5,294 nt of DNA from Lachnospiraceae bacterium (lineage in GTDB: Bacteria; Bacillota; Clostridia; Lachnospirales; Lachnospiraceae), in NCBI GenBank assembly GCA_014804185.1, contig JAAVAG010000036.1, forward strand, positions 1 through 5,294. The letters are read 5' to 3'. A program made the position numbers and the translations under genes. Position 1 is the stretch's first letter; the number at the start of each line of letters is the position of its first letter. Positions 1 through 5,234 of this stretch are shown piece by piece. The notes beneath the pieces were generated by a model, which saw nothing but the letters and a program-made list of their open reading frames with translations, was not told the origin of the DNA and did not search any database.

Positions 1-62
1 CTGATCTCGTTATCCACCTGCTGCGCAAAGACAAATACGCCCTTATATTCTTCTAAATTCAT
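1..62 (-). CDS. etfA: Electron transfer flavoprotein subunit alpha, N-terminal fragment
   Basis: Only the first 20 codons plus two bases are present; the gene continues past base 1. The visible protein begins MNLEEYKGVFVFAQQVDNEI, the start I recognise from clostridial EtfA proteins of butyrate operons. EtfA pairs with EtfB and binds the second FAD, through a C-terminal domain that lies outside the window; that flavin passes electrons on to the acyl-CoA dehydrogenase. The ATG occupies 62-60 and is preceded by a purine-rich ribosome binding site (AAAGAGGTG, 77-69) about 6 nt away. It follows etfB by 18 bp, so the two subunits are very likely co-transcribed and made together. Identity rests on the N-terminus and on its place directly after etfB. 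Nothing can be said about its FAD domain or an extra ferredoxin domain. Confidence 0.9.
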   Translation of the reverse strand, partial: MNLEEYKGVFVFAQQVDNEI

Positions 63-80
63 CGTTAACACCTCTTTCCG

Positions 81-863
81 TTAGATAACATGTTTTTCTT
101 TTAACTTGCCTACGATATAGTCCACGGACTCCGCAGGATCCAGTTCTACCTTTTCTCCCGCGCCTTTTCTGACCTTATCGGATGCTTTTGCGATCTGTGT
201 GGGAGAACCTTTCAGACCCAGATTGGAATCCTCAACGCCCACCAGATTTGCTCTTCCCCATGTGGTGATCTCCGCCTTGCAGGCGTCGAAAATTCCGCCG
301 GGAGTCATATAGCGGGGATCGTTCAGTTCAGCAAGTGCAGTGATCAGGCAGGGCATTTTAGCTTTTAATACATGGTATCTGTCGTCAAACTGACGCTCTA
401 CGATCACGCTGTCCCCTTCCACTTCTATCTTCTGCGCATAAGAGATTACAGGGATGCCCAGATGCTCGGAAATCTGCGGACCGACCTGTGCGGTGTCGCC
501 GTCGATAGCCTGACGGCCGGTAATGATCAGATCATACTCCAGGTTGCGGATCGCACCTGCCAGTGTCTGGCTGGTAGCCCATGTGTCAGCACCTCCCAGC
601 ACTCTGTCTGTCACAAGGATGGCTTTGTCCGCGCCCATTGCCAGAGCCTCGCGCAGGACATCCTCCGCCTTGGGAAGTCCCATGGTGATAACGGTCACTT
701 CCGCGCCGTATTTGTCTTTTAACCTGAGCGCCGCCTCAAGACCCGCTTTGTCGTCCGGGTTCATGATTGCCAGCATTGCCGCTCTGTCCAGAGTACCGTC
801 GGGATTGAACTTAACGCCGCCCTTGGTATCAGGCACCTGTTTAATGCAAACAACGATTTTCAT
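81..863 (-). CDS. etfB: Electron transfer flavoprotein subunit beta, bifurcating type
   Basis: This 260-residue protein is full length for EtfB. It starts MKIVVCIKQVPDT, the typical first strand of the EtfB alpha/beta fold. A nucleotide-binding loop GRQAIDGDTAQVGPQ lies at residues 116-130, and GGADTWATS at 90-98. Residues 153-174 fit the family signature (VERQFDDR, then MPCLIT). In ordinary respiratory EtfB the 116-130 loop usually reads GKQAIDDDxNQTG and the subunit binds AMP. The DGDTAQVG version is what I know from bifurcating Etfs, where EtfB holds FAD and is the site of NADH oxidation. I therefore infer an NADH-oxidising, bifurcating subunit working with EtfA and the adjacent Bcd in the cytoplasm. 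The ATG (863-861) has the ribosome site AAGGAGTG (879-872). The gene sits 35 bp after bcd and 18 bp before etfA. Confidence 0.96.
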   Translation of the reverse strand: MKIVVCIKQVPDTKGGVKFNPDGTLDRAAMLAIMNPDDKAGLEAALRLKDKYGAEVTVITMGLPKAEDVLREALAMGADKAILVTDRVLGGADTWATSQTLAGAIRNLEYDLIITGRQAIDGDTAQVGPQISEHLGIPVISYAQKIEVEGDSVIVERQFDDRYHVLKAKMPCLITALAELNDPRYMTPGGIFDACKAEITTWGRANLVGVEDSNLGLKGSPTQIAKASDKVRKGAGEKVELDPAESVDYIVGKLKEKHVI

Positions 864-898
864 TGTATATTCACTCCTTCAAATTTGTTTTTGGTAAA

Positions 899-2053
899 TT
901 ATTTCAGCAGCGCGCCGGAGATAACCATTCTCTGTACTACACTGGTTCCCTCATAGATCTCGGTGATCTTTGCGTCACGCATCATGCGTTCCACATCGTA
1001 CTCTCTGGTGTAACCGTAACCGCCGTGCAGCTGCACTGCCTTGGTGGTCACTTCCATAGCTACCTCTGCGGCATAAAGTTTTGCCTGCGCGGCTTCCACG
1101 GAATAAACTTTCTGTGTTGCCTTGGCCATGGCCGCCTTATAAACCAGAATCTTTGCAGCCTCCACCTTGGTAGCCATATCGGCAAGCTGGAACTGTGTAT
1201 TCTGGAATGCGCCGATGGCTCTTCCGAACTGCTTTCTCTCTTTCACGTATGCGATGGTTCTCTCCAGAGCGCCCTCCGCGATACCCAGCGCCTGGGAAGC
1301 GATTCCGATACGGCCGCCGTCCAGCGTGTGCATTGCGATACCGAAGCCCTTGCCCTCCTGTCCCAGCGGATTCTCCTTGGGAATGCGGCAGTCTGTGAAA
1401 ATCAGTTCATAGGTGGATGATCCGCGGATACCCATCTTCTTTTCCTTGGTTCCGAAGCTGAAACCAGGTGTTCCTTTTTCTACGATAAATGCGGAAATTC
1501 TCTTTTTCTTTCTGCCCTTTGCGTCCGTATCCACGCCGGTAATGGCAAAAATTACATAGACATCCGCCTCTTTGCCGTTGGTGATAAAGATTTTGGATCC
1601 GTTGAGAATATACTCATCTCCGTCCAGTACGGCTTTTGTCTGCTGGCCCTGAGCATCTGTGCCCGCGCCCGGCTCAGTCAGACCGAATGCGCCCAGCTTC
1701 TCGCCCTTTGCAAGGGGAACCAGATATTTCTGCTTCTGCTCTTCCGTTCCATATGTCTGGATGGGATCACAGCACAGAGACGTATGAGCGGACACGATAA
1801 CGCCTGTGGTGCCGCACACCTTGGACAGTTCCTCCACGCACATGACATAAGTCAGAGGATCGCAGCCCTGTCCGCCGTACTCCTTGGGTACGGGAATGCC
1901 CAGAAAACCGCTCTTTGCCATCTTTTCAACGGTGCCTCTGGGGAAAACTTCTGTTTCATCTACCTCCTGTGCAAGAGGTTTTACTTCTTTTTCGGCGAAT
2001 TCTCTGAAGAGATTTCTCGCCATTTCATGCTGTTTGCTTAAAGTAAAATCCAT
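899..2053 (-). CDS. bcd: Butyryl-CoA dehydrogenase (short-chain acyl-CoA dehydrogenase)
   Basis: This flavoenzyme reduces crotonyl-CoA to butyryl-CoA, taking electrons from EtfAB. At 384 residues it is normal or slightly long for the family. Acyl-CoA dehydrogenase signature 1 is GLTEPGAGTDAQG at 124-136. Signature 2 spans 341-360 (QLHGGYGY through RMMRD). The catalytic base is Glu368 in IYEGT, the position used by short-chain bacterial enzymes such as that of Megasphaera elsdenii. LDGGRIGIASQALG at 244-257 and RKQFGRAI at 273-280 belong to the C-terminal helical domain. A basic loop, DTDAKGRKKKR (175-185), appears some five residues longer than in relatives I remember. The ATG (2053-2051) is preceded by GGAGG at 2068-2064 with a 10-nt gap. 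Placement directly before etfB-etfA points to a Bcd-EtfAB bifurcating complex. A general acyl-CoA dehydrogenase of fatty acid breakdown is unlikely in this operon. Confidence 0.97.
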   Translation of the reverse strand: MDFTLSKQHEMARNLFREFAEKEVKPLAQEVDETEVFPRGTVEKMAKSGFLGIPVPKEYGGQGCDPLTYVMCVEELSKVCGTTGVIVSAHTSLCCDPIQTYGTEEQKQKYLVPLAKGEKLGAFGLTEPGAGTDAQGQQTKAVLDGDEYILNGSKIFITNGKEADVYVIFAITGVDTDAKGRKKKRISAFIVEKGTPGFSFGTKEKKMGIRGSSTYELIFTDCRIPKENPLGQEGKGFGIAMHTLDGGRIGIASQALGIAEGALERTIAYVKERKQFGRAIGAFQNTQFQLADMATKVEAAKILVYKAAMAKATQKVYSVEAAQAKLYAAEVAMEVTTKAVQLHGGYGYTREYDVERMMRDAKITEIYEGTSVVQRMVISGALLK

Positions 2054-2060
2054 GATTTTA

Positions 2061-2068
2061 TTTCCTCC
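2061..2068 (-). promoter_or_regulatory. Ribosome binding site of bcd
   Basis: On the minus strand the 32-bp hbd-bcd gap carries GGAGGAAA. Its GGAGG core ends 10 nt before the ATG, a slightly long but workable distance. It supports the 384-residue start rather than an internal methionine. Confidence 0.85.
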
Positions 2069-2085
2069 ACATTTATAATATCAAA

Positions 2086-2925
2086 CTACTTTCTGTAGTC
2101 ATAGAAACCGATGCCGGTCTTCTTACCCAGTTTGCCTGCGCGAACCATCTTTCTCAGCAGGGGATGAGGACGATACTTGGAATCTCCCGTCTCGTTCTGC
2201 AGCACTTCCATAATAGCCAGCACAATATCCAGCCCTACCAGATCGCCCAGCGCCAGAGGTCCCATGGGATGAGATGCGCCCAGCTTCATAGCCTCGTCGA
2301 TATCGGCCACGCTGGCAATGCCTTCCGCATAGATGCCGATTGCCTCGTTGATCATGGGGATCAGGATCCTGTTTACCACAAAGCCCGGAGCTTCCTTGAC
2401 TTCCACGGGAGTCTTGCCGATTTCCGCAGCAATGGTCTTGATTTTATCAACCAGTTCAGCGGGAGTGTTCTCGCCTGCGATCACTTCCACCAGTTTCATC
2501 CTGTCGGCCGGGTTGAAGAAATGCATGCCGATCATGGGCCTGTCCAGACCTGCTCCGATCTCCGTGATGGACAGGGAGGAAGTATTTGTAGCGAAGATGC
2601 AGTCCGGTTTTACGATCTCCTGCAGTTCTTTGAAAGTTGTCTTCTTGATCTGCATATTTTCGGGAGCCACCTCAATCACCAGATCGCAGTCCGTGCAGAT
2701 ATCCTTAAGGCCAGTGGCGATCTTGCCCATCACAGCGTCAGCCTTCTCCTGCGTGATCTTCTCCTTGCCAACCAGGAATGCCATATTTTTGCCGATCCTG
2801 GCCTTGCCGCCGTCAGCAAACTCCTGCTTGATGTCGCAAAGACATACTTCATAGCCATCCGTCATTGCAAATGCCTGGGCGATACCTGCGCCCATCGTGC
2901 CGGCTCCGATAATACCTACCTTCAT
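2086..2925 (-). CDS. hbd: NAD-dependent 3-hydroxybutyryl-CoA dehydrogenase
   Basis: This enzyme reduces acetoacetyl-CoA to (S)-3-hydroxybutyryl-CoA with NADH. Its 279 residues match the compact bacterial form (about 280), with no fused crotonase domain. The Rossmann glycine motif is GAGTMG at 7-12. Asp31 follows the second strand and should bind the adenosine ribose hydroxyls, which favours NAD over NADP. By alignment with the human enzyme, the active-site residues are Ser116 (NTSSL), His135 (GMHFFNP), Glu147 (KLVEVI) and Asn185 (PGFVVNR). The C-terminal dimerisation domain includes HPMGPLALGDLVGLD (219-233) and ends GIGFYDYRK. The loop between Ser116 and His135 is about three residues shorter than in the human enzyme. 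The ATG (2925-2923) has an excellent ribosome site, AAGGAGG at 2939-2933, 7 nt upstream. The gene lies 40 bp after crt and 32 bp before bcd. Confidence 0.97.
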   Translation of the reverse strand: MKVGIIGAGTMGAGIAQAFAMTDGYEVCLCDIKQEFADGGKARIGKNMAFLVGKEKITQEKADAVMGKIATGLKDICTDCDLVIEVAPENMQIKKTTFKELQEIVKPDCIFATNTSSLSITEIGAGLDRPMIGMHFFNPADRMKLVEVIAGENTPAELVDKIKTIAAEIGKTPVEVKEAPGFVVNRILIPMINEAIGIYAEGIASVADIDEAMKLGASHPMGPLALGDLVGLDIVLAIMEVLQNETGDSKYRPHPLLRKMVRAGKLGKKTGIGFYDYRK

Positions 2926-2930
2926 TGTAG

Positions 2931-2940
2931 TTCCTCCTTA
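2931..2940 (-). promoter_or_regulatory. Ribosome binding site of hbd
   Basis: Minus-strand TAAGGAGGAA contains a near-perfect anti-16S sequence 7 nt before the hbd ATG. It is among the strongest sites in the operon and fixes the start. The rest of the 40-bp crt-hbd gap is AT-rich and shows no terminator. Confidence 0.88.
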
Positions 2941-2965
2941 TATTTAAAAAATATTTGATTTACGC

Positions 2966-3742
2966 TTACTTGTTTAAAAACGCCTCTACTTTTCTCTTTT
3001 CCAGAAAAGCGGTCATGCCCTCTTTCTGATCATAGGACTCGAAACAGTCGCCGAACAGCTTTTCCTCCAGCTCCACTGCTTTGTCCATATCCAGATCCAG
3101 GCCGTCGTTGATAGCTTTCTTGCAGTTTCTCACGGCGATAGGAGCGTTCTTCGCAATGCCGGCCGCCATCTTCTCCGCAGCGGGAAGCAGTTCCTCCTGG
3201 GGATAAATCGCATTCACCAGTCCGATGCGGAAAGCCTCATCCGCCTTGATATTGCGTGCCGTGTAGATCATCTGCTTTGCCATGCCGGGTCCCACCAGAC
3301 GCGCAAGTCTCTGTGTGCCGCCAAAACCGGGCGTAATGCCAAGTCCCACCTCCGGTTGTCCGAACACCGCGTTATCGGAACAGATTCTGATGTCGCAGCT
3401 CATGGAAATCTCACATCCGCCGCCCAGTGCAAATCCATTCACCGCCGCGATCACAGGAATCGGGAATGTCTCCAGTTTGCGGAAAACATCGTTTCCTTTT
3501 TTGCCGAAAGCCTCTCCCTGCGCCTTTGTCAGGGTACTCATCTCTCCGATGTCCGCCCCCGCCACAAAGGACTTAGAACCTGCGCCAGTCAGAACCAGGC
3601 ATCTCACCTCATCCAGATTCACCGCATCCAGGGTCTGATCCAGTTCCTCCAGCACCTGCGAGTTTAAAGCGTTCAACGCTTTTTCCCTGCTGATGGTGAT
3701 AACTGCGTACTGCCCTTTCTGCTCATATACAATATACTCCAC
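2966..3742 (-). CDS. crt: Crotonase, 3-hydroxybutyryl-CoA dehydratase
   Basis: This enzyme dehydrates 3-hydroxybutyryl-CoA to crotonyl-CoA, the substrate of Bcd. It is a single-domain enoyl-CoA hydratase/isomerase fold protein of 258 residues, the usual size. The oxyanion hole is formed by the backbone of Ala63 (VAGADI, 60-65) and Gly108 (ALGGGCE, 105-111). Both catalytic glutamates of true hydratases are present: Glu111 after GGGC and Glu131 in FGQPEVGLG. Having both argues against an isomerase or hydrolase of the same fold. GITPGFGGTQRLARLVG (135-151) is also typical. The start is GTG (3742-3740), not ATG. It is chosen because a strong ribosome site lies 6 nt upstream, the N-terminus MEYIVYE fits the family, and no in-frame ATG lies in the spacer just upstream. 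The gene follows thl after an unusually long 151-bp spacer and precedes hbd by 40 bp. Confidence 0.96.
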   Translation of the reverse strand: MEYIVYEQKGQYAVITISREKALNALNSQVLEELDQTLDAVNLDEVRCLVLTGAGSKSFVAGADIGEMSTLTKAQGEAFGKKGNDVFRKLETFPIPVIAAVNGFALGGGCEISMSCDIRICSDNAVFGQPEVGLGITPGFGGTQRLARLVGPGMAKQMIYTARNIKADEAFRIGLVNAIYPQEELLPAAEKMAAGIAKNAPIAVRNCKKAINDGLDLDMDKAVELEEKLFGDCFESYDQKEGMTAFLEKRKVEAFLNK

Positions 3743-3748
3743 TTTTAT

Positions 3749-3755
3749 ACCTCCC
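3749..3755 (-). promoter_or_regulatory. Ribosome binding site of crt, decides a GTG start
   Basis: Minus-strand GGGAGGT ends 6 nt before the GTG codon at 3742-3740. Its spacing to that codon makes GTG the start. The next in-frame ATG lies well inside the conserved fold. Confidence 0.85.
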
Positions 3756-3764
3756 TGTTTTGCT

Positions 3765-3816
3765 GCAGTCCAGCCGGACCCGATTTTATGACATATGTAC
3801 CGGCCAGCCGGACTGC
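3765..3816 (-). repeat. Imperfect inverted repeat upstream of crt
   Basis: In the transcript, GCAGTCC (3816-3810) can pair with GGACTGC (3771-3765). Inside that, GCCGG (3804-3800) can pair with CCGGC (3777-3773). An asymmetric internal bulge separates the two stems, and a loop of about 22 nt closes the structure. The same segment holds the 10-mer CCAGCCGGAC as a direct repeat at 3770-3779 and 3804-3813, 34 bp apart, and the palindrome ACATATGT at 3791-3798. No U-tract follows, so it is not a standard terminator. The base of the stem ends about 9 nt before the crt ribosome site, so it could affect crt translation or mRNA stability. Function is inferred only. Confidence 0.6.
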
Positions 3817-3834
3817 TGAATATTTTTCACACAA

Positions 3835-3874
3835 ATGTGCAATATGCCCTCCCCGGGAAATGCATATTGCACAT
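3835..3874 (-). repeat. Perfect 13-bp inverted repeat after thl
   Basis: ATGTGCAATATGC at 3835-3847 is the exact reverse complement of GCATATTGCACAT at 3862-3874, with a 14-base GC-rich loop. It begins about 19 nt after the thl stop codon. In the transcript it would form a stable hairpin, but the bases after it (TTGTGTGAAAAAT) lack the U-run of an intrinsic terminator. On the plus strand a T5 run begins about 4 bases beyond the stem, but no plus-strand gene is known to need it. Possible roles are partial attenuation between thl and the rest of the operon, protection or processing of the thl mRNA end, or a protein-binding palindrome. The structure is certain; its role is not. Confidence 0.7.
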
Positions 3875-3893
3875 AAGCTTTTTATTCCTGAAA

Positions 3894-5078
3894 TTAGTCT
3901 TCGATCTTTACAATGGTAGCGCAGCCCATGCCGCCGCCGATACAGAGAGTAGCAAGGCCTGTCTTTGCGCCTTTTGCCTGCATCTCATGAAGCAGCGTCA
4001 CCAGAATACGGCATCCGGAAGCGCCCACGGGATGTCCCAGAGCGATAGCGCCGCCGTTGGGATTCAGCTGTTTGTCAACATCGATACCCAGATCCTTGCC
4101 AACCGCTACGGACTGTGCCGCAAATGCCTCGTTGGCCTCGATGATATCGAAATCCTCAATCTTCATGCCTGTCTTTGCCATCACTTTCTTTGTGGCCGCA
4201 ACGGGACCGATTCCCATTACCTCGGGCCTTACGCCTGCCAGCGCGCCCGCAACAAAGGTAGCCATGGGTTTTACGCCCAGTTCCTTTGCTTTCTCCTCGC
4301 TCATCACGACGATAGCCGCAGCGCCGTCGTTAATGCCGGAAGCGTTTCCTGCCGTGACAAATCCGCCCGGATTGATGGGACGAAGCTTTGCCAGTCCCTC
4401 AATGGTAGAGCCGGGACGGGGACCCTCGTCTGTGTCGAACACAACGGTCTCTTTCTTCTTCTTGACTTCCACGGGAACGATCTCCGCCTTGAACGCGCCG
4501 GTCTTCTGAGCCTCTTCCGCCTTTAACTGACTCTTCAGAGCAAACTCGTCCAGTTCCTCACGGGTCAGACCCCACTCCTCACAGATATTGTCAGCGGTCT
4601 TAATCATATGATAATCATTGAATGCATCCCAGAGGGCATCCTTGATCATGGTATCCACCATGGTCGCATTGCCCATGCGGTAGCCGTAACGGCCCTGGGG
4701 AATCGCATAGGGCGCCATGGACATGTTTTCCATACCGCCTGCCACTACAATGTCGGCGTCTCCTGCCATGATCATCTGTGCCGCCTGATTCACACAGTTC
4801 AGCCCGGATCCGCACACTACGTTCATGGTCACCGCGGGAACCTCAATGGGAAGACCCGCTTTGATTGCTGCCTGACGGGCAACGTTCTGCCCCTGTCCTG
4901 CCTGGATCACGCACCCCATATACACCTGATCTACCGCTTCGGGAGCCACTCCCGCTCTCTTAAGCGCCTCTTTGATAACGATAGCGCCCAGCTGCGCCGC
5001 CGGCGTTGTGCTCAGGCTTCCGCCCATGGTTCCGATCGCTGTACGGCATGCGCCTGCTAATACAACTTTTCTAGACAT
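3894..5078 (-). CDS. thl: Acetyl-CoA acetyltransferase (thiolase)
   Basis: This enzyme condenses two acetyl-CoA into acetoacetyl-CoA, the entry step of the pathway. With the start at 5078 it has 394 residues, the normal length for biosynthetic bacterial thiolases. The nucleophile is Cys89 in NVVCGSG. The acid/base residues are His349 in GHPVGASG and Cys379 in CIGGGMG. Asn316 lies in the NEAF motif (316-319). NGGAIALGHP (341-350) and GGMENMS (114-120) are also diagnostic. The frame stays open upstream to 5180, but that extension would begin at a TTG inside the -35 box. The ATG at 5078-5076 has GGAGG 8 nt upstream and gives the family N-terminus MSRKVVLAGACRTAIG. It is the first gene after the promoter and is followed by a 151-bp structured spacer before crt. 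The symbol thlA is also used for this gene. Confidence 0.97.
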   Translation of the reverse strand: MSRKVVLAGACRTAIGTMGGSLSTTPAAQLGAIVIKEALKRAGVAPEAVDQVYMGCVIQAGQGQNVARQAAIKAGLPIEVPAVTMNVVCGSGLNCVNQAAQMIMAGDADIVVAGGMENMSMAPYAIPQGRYGYRMGNATMVDTMIKDALWDAFNDYHMIKTADNICEEWGLTREELDEFALKSQLKAEEAQKTGAFKAEIVPVEVKKKKETVVFDTDEGPRPGSTIEGLAKLRPINPGGFVTAGNASGINDGAAAIVVMSEEKAKELGVKPMATFVAGALAGVRPEVMGIGPVAATKKVMAKTGMKIEDFDIIEANEAFAAQSVAVGKDLGIDVDKQLNPNGGAIALGHPVGASGCRILVTLLHEMQAKGAKTGLATLCIGGGMGCATIVKIED

Positions 5079-5086
5079 CTGACTTT

Positions 5087-5091
5087 CCTCC
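5087..5091 (-). promoter_or_regulatory. Ribosome binding site of thl, decides the start
   Basis: Minus-strand GGAGG lies 8 nt before the ATG at 5078-5076. Another in-frame ATG at 5093-5091 overlaps this site and has no comparable site of its own. This fixes the 394-residue thiolase. Confidence 0.88.
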
Positions 5092-5112
5092 ATTTTCCGC
5101 ATTTTCGTGCTT

Positions 5113-5123
5113 ACAATGATTGT
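5113..5123. promoter_or_regulatory. Small palindrome in the thl leader, possible operator
   Basis: ACAAT-G-ATTGT is a perfect 5+1+5 palindrome. It lies roughly 20-35 bases after the predicted transcription start, between promoter and ribosome site. A repressor bound there could block transcription, and it could also form a weak hairpin. Palindromes this short also occur by chance in AT-rich DNA. It does not match the Rex consensus TTGTTAANNNNTTAACAA. Confidence 0.25.
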
Positions 5124-5151
5124 TATTTTTTTGTCATTTCCAATCGTCTCC

Positions 5152-5180
5152 ATTTTATCATAGCCACTTATGTTTTGCAA
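5152..5180 (-). promoter_or_regulatory. Sigma-A type promoter of the butyryl-CoA operon
   Basis: Read on the minus strand, TTGCAA (5180-5175) matches four of six bases of the -35 consensus TTGACA. The -10 box TAAAAT (5157-5152) matches five of six of TATAAT. The spacer is exactly 17 bp, and TG one base before the -10 makes it an extended -10 element. Initiation is expected near 5145, giving a leader of about 66 nt before thl. No other convincing promoter was seen in the window, so it probably drives the whole operon. The call rests on consensus fit and position. Confidence 0.8.
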
Positions 5181-5200
5181 TGCCTTTTATGGAAATAACC

Positions 5201-5216
5201 GGATAAACGGATAAAC
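5201..5216. repeat. Tandem 8-bp direct repeat upstream of the promoter
   Basis: GGATAAAC occurs twice back to back (GTTTATCC twice on the coding strand), with a related GGAAATAACC just beside it at 5191-5200. It lies about 20 bp upstream of the -35 box, around -56 to -71 from the predicted start. That is a usual place for an activator or a second operator. A role is inferred from position alone. Confidence 0.45.
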
Positions 5217-5234
5217 TTATTCCTCTCGAAGATC

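Noticed and set aside
863..1420. Plus-strand open frame antisense to bcd
   Set aside because: The opposite strand encodes a clear acyl-CoA dehydrogenase; the antisense product has the same shadow composition and no family resemblance.
2164..2958. Long plus-strand open frame (264 codons) antisense to hbd
   Set aside because: It lies opposite a gene with complete active-site motifs, has a Cys/His-rich composition typical of reverse-strand shadows, and shows no recognisable domain.
3835..3874. Intrinsic terminator ending thl transcription
   Set aside because: The hairpin is strong, but the downstream minus-strand sequence is TTGTGTGAAAAAT with no U-run, and the downstream genes need read-through because no second promoter is evident.
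3743..3893. Internal promoter for crt
   Set aside because: Candidate -10 boxes such as CATAAA near 3785-3790 lack any acceptable -35 hexamer at 16-18 bp.
3795..4526. Plus-strand open frame (243 codons) antisense to the end of thl and the spacer
   Set aside because: It is a shadow of thl codon usage, with low-complexity Cys/His/Ser content and no recognisable protein motif.
5079..5180. 34-residue N-terminal extension of thiolase
   Set aside because: The first codon would be a TTG lying in the -35 box, and the peptide is not thiolase-like. A good ribosome site sits directly before the ATG at 5078.
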